A stretch of DNA of 64,000 nucleotides from Chara braunii (taxonomy: Eukaryota > Streptophyta > Charophyceae > Charales > Characeae), in NCBI GenBank assembly GCA_003427395.1, contig BFEA01000460.1, forward strand, positions 982,317 to 1,046,316, written 5' to 3'. The notes under the pieces were generated by a model. The model did not search any database. It had not been told where the DNA came from and saw nothing but the letters and a program-made list of their open reading frames with translations. Made by a program: the position numbers and the translations under genes. The first letter of the stretch is position 1; the number at the start of each line of letters is the position of its first letter. This document shows, piece after piece, positions 54,033 through 64,000 of the stretch.

Positions 54033-54076
54033 NNNNNNNNNNNNNNNNNNNNNNNNNNNNNNNNNNNNNNNNNNNN
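54033..54076. other. assembly gap (44 N)
   Basis: A run of N lies inside the pyrimidine tract, at the same relative place as the gap in element E (10722-11231). Confidence 0.99.
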
Positions 54077-54209
54077 CCCCCCCCCCTTTTTAACGCTACC
54101 TACTACGCTACCACCTAATCAATCATAGATAGGATCGTTTCACCCTTGATTTACTTCATGAGTCATTTATTCCTTAGATATTTTATTTTATTTAAAATTG
54201 ATTTGAAAT
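54077..54209 (+). other. element R AT-rich leader remnant
   Basis: The short sequence turns from C-rich to AT-rich, ending TTTAAAATTGATTTGAAAT. It resembles the AT-rich zone of element E, where the other LTR-A insertions lie. Element F begins at the next base. Confidence 0.5.
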
Positions 54210-55247
54210 TGCAAGGAACATGAATATGGACGAAGCACAAAAATCCAAATTGCAAAATCACACTGAAGTCCAAGTAGTCAAAGCAAGAGCAGATAGCACA
54301 ATGGAACCGAGTAACCATCCATTTGAGAACGATACAGAAAATCGTGAGTCAATGTCCAAGCCCAACAGGGCAACACCAACAACATAACCCAATGTAGCTC
54401 TCTCTCTTGAATGGCTCCAGGCGCCCTACCTACTCTGCAGCCTATCACTACAACTACAGTATGAAAGCAACCAGACAACTTGACGACCAGCGAGTGACGA
54501 TGTCAACACCAATGCCGACCTCCCATCTCCACCAGGTACGTCTCCCTCTTCACTCACACTCTCCCTTGTTATCCCACACAGCGCCCTTCACCTCCGAAGA
54601 ACCACCTTCGCCCTTCCTCCTCTGCGCCCTCAGGCAGCCCAGCTATGGCCGCCAGCGCCTTGCGCCCAGGCAGCGCTCTACCGCCTAGCGCTTGCCTGCC
54701 TTCCTCAGCCTAGCGCACCACAGCACCTCACAAACGCGCAACGTGCCGGCATTGCCCGCAATAGCCAAGATCCCTGCCCACTCGCCCTCCCTGCCTATAT
54801 GCCAGTGTTGCGTGTGGGCGGCCTCCCTTGAGCCTGTGCGTGGGCCCCAGTACCTGTACCCAGGCCCGATGTGGTTGGGGCCCAGGGGATGCAGTTGCGC
54901 CTCTTTCATCAAGGCCTGCGGCCAGATTCAGATAGTGGACCGGTTTCCCATTGGCATTTTTGGCCTCTATATCCAGCATGCATTGTCGGCCTCATGTTTA
55001 TGTGCCCAGGGCCTAACCAACTTTGGGGCCCTGGGTGTTTGCATTTGCAGAGCTCCGATACTCGGTGCACTCCAACCAACCGGCGTGCTGCAACTATATG
55101 GACCCCACTTCGTGAAATGTTTGCACCGAGGGCTCTGGTTGATTTGCTGGCCCGCCTTCACTTAGGGCGGGCACGAGGCTTGCTGGGGCCTTAGCCCAGA
55201 GCATGTACATCATGGCAAGGCCCCTTCTTGAGGGCTCAATCCTCACA
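54210..55247 (-). mobile_element. LTR-A, 3' LTR of element F
   Basis: On the minus strand this runs from TGTGAGGATTGAGCCCTC (55247) to CATGTTCCTTGCA (54210). It has the GCCCGCC/GGCGGGC stem-loop at 55150-55172. On the antisense strand the donor motif CACCAG|GTACGTCTCCC lies near 54536, followed by C/T-rich sequence. A purine tract and pol precede it on the minus strand. Confidence 0.9.
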
Positions 55248-55263
55248 TTCCATCCCCCTTAGC
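55248..55263 (-). other. polypurine tract of element F
   Basis: GCTAAGGGGGATGGAA on the minus strand ends at the base before the LTR start. Confidence 0.85.
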
Positions 55264-55323
55264 TTCGAAAGTCCGCTGAGATGCTTACTTCGCAGGTGCC
55301 TTCCCTTTTAACATTCTCTCATA

Positions 55324-57096
55324 TTATGCCACCACTTGAGGAGCTGTGTCAATCAGTTCCTCTCTGGTGAACCATTGATCTTCCTTTGGATCTGTATGAT
55401 GCCTGAATCTGACGCGATACTCCCGCTTGGGTTTTGGAGGTCTTCCTCTACCCAATGGCTTNNGAACAGGNANATCNCTGTGATCCACAATGTCGTCGAT
55501 GTCCACTTGACCATCCATGGTTGGGGGCAGCATCGATCTCCTTGAAGGGAATTGATCTGTCTCAGCGAAAGGTGCAAGCTTTGAGGCATGAAAGACAGGG
55601 TGAGTGCGTAGGTGTCCAAGGATACGGATAACATAGGTAGGACCATCCATCTCATCCCCCACTACATCCAGGACTTCCCAGGGACCAAAATACTGAGGCA
55701 TTAGTTTACAAGAGATCCCGAATTCCTGTCCTAGCTCACTAGCCTTGACCTAGACACGTTCCCCTACCTGAAATGAGGACTATTGTCGATGCTTGTTCTC
55801 AGAATTAATCATTGCTTGCTGAGCTTTCTTGATGTGCTCGACAACTTGCTGCAGCAACTTCTCATACTGCACACCATACTCAAGTGTGCCTGGAGTTGCA
55901 GAGGGTCGGTTTTCAGGTAGGAGGAAGTCCAGAGCTGATATAGGCTTCCATCCCAAGTGTAGCTGATTAGGACTAACGCCGGTACTGCTGTGTACAGCGT
56001 TGTTGTATAGGCTGGCGATGAGAGGCAACTTCTCATCCCAGTCATCCTGGCTGGGCTTGATGTAATGCCTCAGCAAGTGTTGTACAACTCTGTTCAACTG
56101 TTCGACCCGTCTATTGGCTTTGGGATGATTCCCTGAAGTCATTTGAAGTTGACTGCCCATATGTTCAACAGTCTTCTTCCACAGCTCACTTGTGAATCAG
56201 ACATCTCTATCACTAACAATTGACTTTGGTAGTCCAAAATCACGTACCCAGTTGTCCATAAACAATTTGATGACGTGGTCAGTCCTTGTTGTCTCTGGCA
56301 TGGCAATTAGTCTAGCGTATTTGGTGAATCGATCGATGATGACGAAAATGTGCCTCTTGCCACTCCTACTGGTCACCAGGGTATCCATGAAGTCCATGGA
56401 AACACTCTGGCCAGGACCAGCGGGGATAGGTAAGGGCTTCAGCAACCCAAGCGGTGCTTGAGTTCGCGGCTTGTCCCGCTGACAGACCTGACAGGTCTCT
56501 ACATACTTCTTTGCGTCATCTAGCATTCCAGGCCACCAAAATCGCTGTACCAGATTGGCACTTGTCTTTTTGTAGTCGAAGTGTCCAGTTGCGTCATGAG
56601 ATTCCCCTAGAAATAAACTACGCAAACTCTCACTCGATGGAACTACTAACCTTTTACACCCGGCCTTATCAAGAAAGAGTAACCCATCCACCATCACAAA
56701 CTCGTTCTCTGTGGCCTTGTCTTTTGCCTGAAGTTTGCAAATGATGTCCATCATGACAGGGTCTTCCTGATAGGCTCCCACCAACGATTGAGTTACTTCC
56801 TGAGATACACCAAACTCAGAAACTAGCGCCCCTAGGTAGTCTGCTCTACGGGACAGCGCATCTGCAACCTTGTTGTACTCTCCCTTCATATACTCAAGCT
56901 TGAAGTCATATTGATCTATGACCTCAATCCATCGCTTAAGTGCATCAGAGAGAGCCGGTTGAGTCTTGATCCATTTGAGGGTCTGATGGTCAGTTCTCAA
57001 GTAGAAAAACCGTCCCAACAAGAAGTGCCTCCAATGGACAAGTGCTTTGTAAAGAGCATAGAGTTCCCTTTCGTAGGTGGACTTTGCCAGTTTCTT
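55324..57096 (-). pseudogene. pol: element F RNase H end and integrase with tail
   Basis: This continues pol after the stop at 57097-57099. RNase H blocks are STYERELYALYKAL, LRTDHQTLKW and YNKVADALSRR. The integrase zinc domain has HDATGHFDYKKTSANLVQ and ETCQVCQRDK. The core has SVSMDFMD, SIVSDRD and RRVEQLNRVVQ, so all three acidic residues are present. The C-terminus has FGPWEVLDVVG and VFHASKLAPF, and ends in a chromodomain-like REYRVRFRHHTDPKEDQWFT followed by REELIDTAPQVV. In-frame stops lie at 56197-56199 (after SDRDV, most simply CGA to TGA), 55780-55782 and near 55747. A few N occur at 55462-55487. Confidence 0.9.
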
Positions 57097-58956
57097 TTAT
57101 GGCATTTTCTTGCTCATGTACTCAATCGGTCTCAACTTCTTCCCATCCTGCTGAGCCAACACCGCGCCAATACCGTATTGGCTTGCGTCAGTGGTCACTA
57201 TGAATGGCTTTTGAGGATCGGGCACCATGAGAACCTTATGATTCATGAGTGCATGCTTCAATCGTTTGAAAGCAGCCTCGCACTCATCACTCCAGTCCCA
57301 CGGCGTGTCAAGTCGAGTTAGATCTGTCAAAGGAGAGGCGACTGTGGAATAATTTTTCACAAAGTTCCTATAATAGCCGCACATTCCTAAGAAAGATCTG
57401 ACCTCAGTAACTGTCTGAGGTCGTGGCCAGACCCTTATACTAGCCTCCTTCGCATCTTCCGACCTAATCCCTTCCGCGGATACTTCATGACCCAAGTATA
57501 AGATTTTAGTACGTCCGAACTCACACTTCTCTAGGTTGACCTTATACTTGTGTTGTCGCAAGAGTGAGAGTACAGTCTCAACATGTTGTGCATGCTCTTC
57601 GACAGACTTACTGAAGATAAGAATATCGTCCAAGTAGACAACGACAAACTTATCTAAGTGGTCATGAAAGATCCTATTCATAGCGTGCTGGAATGTACCC
57701 GGCGCATTGCAAAGGCCAAAGGGCATCACTACAAACTCATACAGACCGTATCTGGTCTGAAAAGCAGTCTTGTGCTGATCCTNGGGTCTNATTGCGATCT
57801 GATGGTAGCCGNACTTNAAGTCTATCTTACTATAGTACTTACATCCNTGCACCCTATCCAATAGGTCGTCTATGCGAGGTNGAGGCTCTGCGTTNTTCAC
57901 TGTGATGGCATTGAGGCCTCTATANTCAATGCACATCCTCAATGTACCCCCCTTCTTTGGTACAAATAGTACTGGCNATCCGTAGGGGGAAGTACTCGGN
58001 CGGATCCATCCNTTCTCTGTCAGCTCTTTCAGTTGTCGCCNAAGTTCATCCAACTCGGCCGNAGCCATCCTATAGATCCTTCCCTTTGGGGTTTTACTCC
58101 CTNGAATGATTTCTATGGCGTGGACAACCTCCCTTTCTACGANTCNTGTAGGCTCCNTGAACANATCAGGGAACTTAGCAACGANGTGTTNTATCTCTGG
58201 GGGTGTTTTAATGACCACCCCTTTCTCAGAGACATACACTAGGTACATACCCTCCTCTTGGTTCTNTTTGTAGTAGTTGTAGAANGNTGATGCGCACAAG
58301 CNGCCATAGGTATCGATTATACTACNGGNTTTAAANTTAGTCAGTCTCACTGTTCTTCCACTAGGCAACTTATGCTTNNNCACCTTNTTGTCCCANTCAA
58401 ACTGGGGCTTGGCAACCTCAAGGTAGTACATTCCTAACAACATGTCGAATGGTAAGTCGTCGCTAACTAGGAANGAAATCTTGTGATTAAGTTNCNCTCC
58501 TCCATAGGAGAAGGTGCAGACTANATNCNTNATNTAGTCTGTGACAATCATNCGCTCCTTATTGGCCAAAGTAGATGCTACNNGTCTACTAAGGTGTTGT
58601 ACCCGGTCCTGTAGGNGCNGCCTTTCCAAACAGTNGCGACTTATATAGTTNCGCGTGGAGCCGATGTCTATGAAGGCACCACATTTGCGGCCTCCTACAT
58701 CNNCTTCCACNACGAAATGTTCCCCTCTAGGACCTTTCCTTAGTGNCACCCAAGATTCGCGAGGGTCCTTGTTTGACCACTCACTTTCCAAATCTTCTAA
58801 GGCTTCAGACACATCCAACGTACAGAGCATAGTTTGGTCTGGATTAGTTTGCAAGGTGACTAAAGAGTCATTAGCTATGGCCATCTCATGAAGTGGGGAG
58901 GGTATCTGGCCCACTTCACCATGAGTAGAAGCAGCTAAAACTTCCACCGGCCTCAC
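57097..58956 (-). pseudogene. pol: element F protease and reverse transcriptase
   Basis: This is an open frame of 619 codons. The protease region (about residues 80-200) has KCGAFIDIGST, with D-I-G where D-S/T-G is usual, and FDMLLGMYYLEVAKP. RT (about residues 290-500) has PVLFVPKKGGTLRMCI, then FQTRYGLYEFVVMPFGLCNA and VVYLDDILIFSK, with the catalytic Asp pair intact. The RNase H start has FIVTTDASQYGIGAVLAQ. About 45 codons contain N, all between 57782 and 58745, which hides any stops there. The frame ends at a TAA after YMSKKMP, where related elements continue. It is the best-preserved pol in the window. Confidence 0.9.
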
Positions 58957-59426
58957 GTGTTTCCCGAGCTAGAAGCTTGGGAAGAAGGTGCCCCCATCTT
59001 AGGAGGTATCTTTTGCGTTACCTTTGCGTTCTTGCATTTGTACTGGGTGTGTCCGTATTCGCCACAGTTAATGCCAGCACCACGCACTCTTCGGTCCCGC
59101 CACACTTCTTGATCAAGACCTGCCTTGACCCAATCAGCAACTTTGGTCTGATTGGAGGCGGCCTGCCCTTGACTCTTTTGATGGCCCTTACCTCGGCCAC
59201 CAGCCTTAGTCTTAACTACTGCGGCGAGGGTGCTACCCTCAGCGATCTCCTTGCCGTCGTACTCTATGTAGTCCAACAGGTCTGTGAGCTCGTCGATCTC
59301 CGTTTGAGTCCCATCGGAGTCAACCATCATCAATTTGCTCCCCTTCTTCTTCCATTCATGTGGACTCCTCTTCTTCCTCGCGCCAACTGAAGAAGGTTGA
59401 GCACTTCCTAGAGTGGCCTCTAAATC
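58953..59426 (-). pseudogene. gag: element F gag C-terminus with zinc knuckle
   Basis: The minus frame 58953-59333 contains DELTDLLDYIEYDGKEI, a basic AGGRGKGHQKSQGQ stretch and a zinc knuckle, GINCGEYGHTQYKC. The first Cys of C-x2-C-x4-H-x4-C is Gly. It is separated from the main gag frame by one TGA near 59427 and from pol by a stop at 58953. The D-element homologue (near 7390) keeps the first Cys but has lost the last. Confidence 0.85.
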
Positions 59427-60722
59427 TCAGGCTTTTCTAGACAAGGTCTTAAATGAGTGATACTCAAGGCGGGCCTCGCTGGCCAGCAAATTTCTGAGAT
59501 TCTCTGGGAGACATCTCACAAACGTGGTCAACAAGAATTGGTCATCGTAGTTTATGCCTGGAACAACGATGAGGCTCTCTACGGTAGTCGTAAGCTCTCT
59601 GACTGACTTGAACTTTCTTTGGTCTAGTTTGTTTATCGCATCAGTGGCAATTTGTGCCTGCTGTGGATTGTGCCAACGAGCTTCTACCATTTCTAAGAAC
59701 TGGTCTAACGTAATGGTCTTAGCCCAGTCCGCCATGCGTCGTTCGTACCCGGCCTTTGAAACTAAACCATCCAGCCATTTGGCTGCCTTACCCTCAACGT
59801 AAGATGCAACAGTAATCACCTCTTCCTCCTGCAAAGTCCTCTTCGCCTTTACCCATACTGGAACCGTTCTCAACCATGTGTTGAGTTCCTCGTCCTTCTT
59901 TTCTCCTGAGAAGGCAAGAGGCGGTTTCATAGGGGTCTTTGGATACCATTTACCTTGTTGTTGTCCCTGTTGAGGAACATGTTGTTGCGGTGGTGTAGCT
60001 ACCATCGCTGACCCAGAAGAAGAAGAAGCAACAGTTTGTGAGACTACTGCAGACGTACAACTTGGCTGTGTGCCAGCTTGTACCGGAAAGGGGCCTGACA
60101 TCGCTGTTAACGGCAACGACGACTGTGCTGCTGGCCTGAATCCTGGCCTTTGCAAAAGGTCCAAGATCTGGTCTAGAGAGTTTTGCATAAAGTCCAGTCT
60201 GCTGTCCACATGCGCATGCAACGACAACATATTGTTGTTCAGTATTTTCATTTGGTCAGACAAGGCTGACTCATCCAAACCCTCTAGTGCAGCTTTGTCT
60301 GCCTCAAGCCTGGCTGTCCTATTTTTAATTTCTCTTTCTCTATCAGTTGCTTGCTTCAGTTCCCTTTCTAACCGCTCGCGGATCCTTTCGACTTGTTGGA
60401 GCTCTAAGAGCTCCCTGCCGCGTGGGGTCAACGGGCTTAACTGCGAGCCCGCCGTTTGACTTGTAGACTGACCAGAACTCATTGAATCGGAAGTACCCGT
60501 GGGCCCAAGGGGCATTCCCAACTGGGTCCCAGACGAGGACGCAGCAGAGCCTGCGCCATTGGCCATTGCTGCTGCTCTGGCTGCTGCTGCCTGCTCTCTA
60601 GCTGCTTCGTTTGCTGCTGCCAACACTGCTGCAAGAGCACGGGCTCTACGTTCGGCACGAAGCCGTGCTTCGTCACCCGGTTGTAGGGTCCGGAACACGT
60701 GCGGGACCCTAAGTGCCCTCAA
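59427..60722 (-). pseudogene. gag: element F gag, main part
   Basis: This 431-codon frame starts MRALRVPHVFRTLQPGDEAR. It has an Ala-rich stretch, a predicted coiled coil (LLELQQVERIRERLERELKQ and on, about residues 110-190) and a linker. The capsid domain follows (about residues 265-425), with YPKTPMKPPLAFSGEKKDEE, VASYVEGKAAKWLDGLV, WHNPQQAQIATDAINKL and TTFVRCLPENLRNLL. Compared with gag O, about 40 N-terminal codons lie upstream, out of frame (60723-60840). A single stop separates it from the zinc-knuckle part, so it is nearly intact. Confidence 0.85.
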
Positions 60723-61190
60723 ACGTGTTAGTCTCCTATTGTCAACTCTAGCCTCATCGGTGTCTGACCCACTTATCAGTTAGACAAACACTGTCTGCAC
60801 TACAACCCCCTAGTGGAGTCCTACCGCAGCATGTGTCTGACCGACACCTAATTTTCTAAAAATAATTGTGTCTGGCAGGCCCCCTACTTGACCGATCAAG
60901 TGGCAGCCTACAACATTCTCAAAAGACAGTCAACATAGTTTTAGTTATATTGTGATTAGTCCACTGACAGCAACATTAGATAGAACTGGCTATGGTAGTA
61001 TACAACAGTCCTACTCTAATCTGTCTGTGAGGTGTTAGCAGCTGTCAACCAACTAATCAATAATAAAAACAAAACTATGTTGCAGATGTATGAACAGTGG
61101 GTATGGTTGTGTTTCCAGTTGAGCATCAATTAGAACCTACCGTCCCCTCGATCCAACATACCGGTAAGCATCATTGAGCAGCGGTGTCTT
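60723..61190 (-). other. leader of element F, 5'-truncated
   Basis: The first about 120 bases still show the shifted N-terminus of gag. Beyond that the sequence matches the leader of P (47707-48030) up to GAGCAGCGGTGTCT (61169-61182). Element K coding follows at once, so the rest of the leader and the 5' LTR are absent. Confidence 0.7.
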
Positions 61191-61760
61191 CGTGTGCAAT
61201 GTTACATGAGTAGGGCGAACATAGGCAACATACATTTGTTCATCCTCTTTGTGCTTGCGCCACTTCTTGGAAAACTGCATGGCATTGAGAAAAGTCGTTT
61301 GGGACTCATGCTTCTCATACAAGAGGACGGGAAGCTCGTTCCCTTAAGCATTTTTTACCATGAAAAGTGGCTCCTTCCACTTGGTCCATTCGCATTGGGC
61401 CTGCAGCCAGCCCAAGCCAAGGACTGCGTCGAAGGACTTGAACTTCAAAGCGTGGGTGACTATCTTGTCCTTGTCAAAGGTAGTGCACACACTTTTGACT
61501 GCATGCATTTATTGCCTCCTTGAGACTGGCAAGTGTTCTGCAAAGCCACTTGCTTCATTCCCAAGCCCACTTCGCAGATCCCGTGTGGTGACATGAAGTT
61601 AGTTGCCGCACCATAGTCAATCAAGGCACGGGGATAGCGGTGGTTTATGAGAAGTTTGAAGAAGATTAACTTCACTGTCCCTTGAGCACGTTGATGTTTC
61701 ATCTCAGCGCAATGCTCCAAGTGATAGTGAAAGTCTACCGTCTCAGACTCCCCCCAAGGC
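61191..61760 (-). pseudogene. pro: element K protease and start of pol
   Basis: The minus frame 61460-61720 reads VKLIFFKLLINHRYPRALID then YGAATNFMSPHGICEVGLGM. This is an aspartic protease whose active site is D-Y-G instead of D-S/T-G. Downstream, SKKWRKHKEDEQMYVAYVRP (61200-61270) matches FVAYVRP of element J pol (36870-36891), placing K near the J lineage. It is truncated at 61191 by the leader of F. Confidence 0.75.
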
Positions 61761-63650
61761 TGGCTTCAAGAGAGGGTTGCTGATCTGCATCATGTTCATC
61801 CTCCCTTGCCGTAGAGGATGCTGATGTCAACTTAACACCCCATTCGGGTTTCCCTGCAGCATATAACATTCGTGTACTTTGTGGTTCGGTACCTGTGAAT
61901 GCAAGCATAACCCTGTCTTGGGCCTAATCCTCCAATCATTTTCAGTGATGTAGAGGTCAACCCACGGTTTAGCGGCTGCATCCTCCGGTTTCGCTGGGAT
62001 TTTGACTCCCTTGGGAAGTTGTTCATAGTTCTTCCCTGAATTCTGGTTTGGTCCCTTTACTTCCTTGCTGATTGTCCACACCGACACATTTGTCATTTGG
62101 TCGGATACTCGGCGGAGTTCCCGGCATATATCCAGCTTCGCGCCTACACATTATTGTGTAAGTACCCCAAGATGATGAGGTGCCAAACGACTCCGTCGAT
62201 ATGAGCTCTTGGGAGTCATCAACCTGTTATCCGCGACATACCTTTGATCCGTTGAGCGAGAGCCCTTCCAGGCGTTGGCAGACTTTCTAAAGGCATCTAA
62301 TTTTTCTTCTTCATTATTCACAGCAGAGTCATGGGCTGAAGAGGAGGCCGTGTCAGGGTCCTGTTCTTGGTCGTCACCAAGAGTGGGGTCGTTTGCATAG
62401 TCCTCCTCATTGGCCTCCAACAGGTCATGCGCAGCAAAATGGTTGCTGCCTTTGAACCATCTGCTGCCAATAGGCTTTTTGCTGCCTGTTGTGGTAATGA
62501 GGTCTTGTGTCTCAAGGTTGACCACATCCTGCATGAGGGAAAGCCAGTCAATGTAACCAATGAGCTCTTTGCCTAGGCGATGCGTGTAGGTAGTGGGAAC
62601 GGTTCCTTTCACAACATCCAAGCATGATTGTGCAGTCATATTCAGTCCGGGCGTCACAAAAAGCTTGTTGACAACAACTGCAGATTATGCATGGGGCCCG
62701 TCCACTTGCTGCTCTTGAGATCATCAAGTTTCTTGTTGGTTCTTGCAGCTGCATGTGGATCCTTAAGTGTTTGATTAGGATCTCCTCAAGTGTGGTTACT
62801 GGTGAGGCTTTGAGCCATTGCATTAGATTGATCCTGGTGTACCCTGCCTGCGTAGCTTGGACTTTTAAGAAGCCATGTACAGCGGGCTCGACGTTGGTTC
62901 CCATGATCAAGGACTGGCTCACTGGTCGAGTTCCCAACACCTCGAAGTAGGCTCTCATGGAGCTGATCGAGGACTCAACGTCTTCTTGCCATCGTACTTG
63001 GACGGTATTGGGACCGCCTTCCTGTCCACATAGGGACTGCTATGGTTGGTACCAGCAATTGCTGCATCCGAACTCGAGGCTGCAGCAGTTGCAGAATTCC
63101 CTGCACCGTCACTTGTTGTAGCAGCAGCGGGGCCTGCACCTACTGCAGGTCCCGAGGGAACCACACTCTGAGGAGGAGTAGAGGTAGGGAGGAGTGAGGA
63201 CAGACTGGTTAGCAGCATTGGGGGCAGAAGGTAGAGGAAGAGGATTAGGAATCTGATCCATATGCAGATTTGCTATTTCCCGCAGTTGATCACTGTGCTC
63301 CTTGGGCATTTTTGCCATTTTTGCCATTTTCGCCATTTCTGCCATTTCTGCCTGCAGTTCACTTTTCTCAGTAGAAAGTTTTGTGATCGGAACAGGGACG
63401 TCACGGAGTAGGTGACAATCTATAAGAGCACGTCCATATGCGACTATCTCCTTCCTGACCTCAGTGTCAGGTAAGGAGGGGACTATTTTGAGGAGAGCCT
63501 CATGGTTTACAACAACAGTTTTTCGCTTTTCCTTCTCGACTTTCTCTTCCCTTGCCAACGCCTTTTCATAGAGGGTTTGGAACAATGGCTTATCCTCCTC
63601 TACGATTGTATCCAGTTGGGCCTTTAAGGCCACAGAAGTCCCTCAAGATG
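61761..63650 (-). pseudogene. gag: element K gag
   Basis: A Gag is readable over several minus frames. 63633-63250 is a coiled-coil-like N-terminus with YEKALAREEKVEKEKRK and a short repeat, MAEMAKMAKMAKMPKEH (about 63301-63351), followed by a Pro/Ser/Ala linker (63218-63020). The capsid (62958-62560 and on to 62151) has AYFEVLGTRPVSQSLIMGTN and FLKVQATQAGYTRINLMQWL. An acidic stretch follows (about 62400-62300), then a zinc-knuckle-like CLHSQVPNHKVHECYM near 61860-61910. Shifts occur near 63100, 62650 and 62150. It is related only distantly to gag of F. Confidence 0.7.
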
Positions 63651-63999
63651 GGTGTTGTCACTCTCTTCTCTCTCTCTCTTTCTTTTGTCTACGAGTCTCT
63701 ACGGGCATCAAAATATGAACTCGGGACAGGAAACAATCTGGAAAAACTCAAAGACGAGAAGGTAGAACTCCTTGTCGGAGCGGCATTGCATTTAGACTAG
63801 AGAGCAACAAACTAAAAAAAGAAAAATAAATAAATTCACATGAGAGGTGATCCAGCTGTGTGATTGTACAACAAATCAGACAACGAGTGACTACATGCAA
63901 CAATGGAGAATTGAGTGGTGTATAGGGTGCGAGTCAAGCCACGGACGGTGCAACCCAAAGAATGTGAAACATCTCAGTCGAGATCCCCTTGGCAGTGGG
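63651..63999. other. element K upstream region
   Basis: No LTR boundary or primer site is recognisable. On the plus strand a CTCTCT run lies at 63661-63680. The sequence is probably leader of element K continuing beyond the window. Confidence 0.4.
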
Positions 64000-64000
64000 T

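Noticed and set aside
1-63999. CRISPR arrays, bacterial operons, tRNA or rRNA genes
   Set aside because: No regular repeat-spacer pattern, ribosome-binding sites, cloverleaf or rRNA signature was seen. The tRNA-like words are retroelement primer sites.

Overview
The window is eukaryotic repeat-rich DNA. I found no convincing host gene, tRNA, rRNA, operon or CRISPR array. Almost everything is long-terminal-repeat (LTR) retrotransposon sequence of the Ty3/gypsy type. The supporting signs are tRNA-Met-like primer sites, gag zinc knuckles, the pol order protease-RT-RNase H-integrase, and chromodomain-like C-termini. Nested insertions, solo LTRs, two hAT-like non-autonomous DNA elements and several micro- and minisatellites fill the rest. 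Consensus GT splice donors, gaps of N and isolated N calls point to a draft assembly of a large genome. The element types and coding style suggest a streptophyte (plant or charophyte alga). That is inference, and I cannot name the species.

I name the families by their LTRs. LTR-A (about 0.9-1.6 kb, TG..TTGCA) occurs at 331-1245(+), 11640-12568(+), 14675-15714(+), 22905-24541(+), 26932-28056(-), 50146-51312(-) and 54210-55247(-). LTR-B (about 0.5 kb) occurs at 9898-10317, 22391-22904 and 52949-53418, all plus. LTR-C is at 4829-5108 and 5900-7222. LTR-I is at 37444-38842 and 48590-49860. LTR-J is at 34389-35425(-) and 41249-42683(+).

Layout: 1-2100 holds an LTR-A and leader remnant. At 2365-2892 lies a small hAT-like element with a perfect 8-bp target duplication. 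Element D (3241-9897, plus) is a decayed gag-pol split by element C (4829-7222), which has a 5-bp target duplication. Element E (9898-22904, plus) is a chromodomain element with LTR-B ends. Its leader has a splice donor, and its AT-rich, intron-like zone has received two solo LTR-A copies and a 2-kb hAT-like element with a GAA satellite. From 22905 to 31110 are a triplicated LTR-A, an RT fragment (G) and a decayed minus-strand element L.

From 31340 to 34371 a minus-strand gag (M) has an unusual array of Cys/His motifs, and it faces an LTR-J. Element J (35445-42683, plus) carries a solo LTR-I in its RT. From 42733 to 51312 is the 5' half of a minus-strand LTR-A element (gag O, leader P), interrupted by a satellite-rich insert (43771-47706) and a solo LTR-I. 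From 51313 to 54209 are element H (minus) and the 5' end of a second LTR-B element (R). Element F (54210-61190, minus) is the best-preserved gag-pol. It is followed by the gag-protease part of another element, K (61191-63650, minus).

The most interesting points are these. Splice-donor consensus sequences lie on the antisense strand of four unrelated LTR families. LTR-B elements have a conserved sense-strand leader donor, and their AT-rich intron-like zone acts as a sink for LTR-A insertions. A repeated C-x2-C-x2-H-x5-C-like motif array follows the gag of M. A protease active site reads D-I-G instead of D-S/T-G in three related elements.
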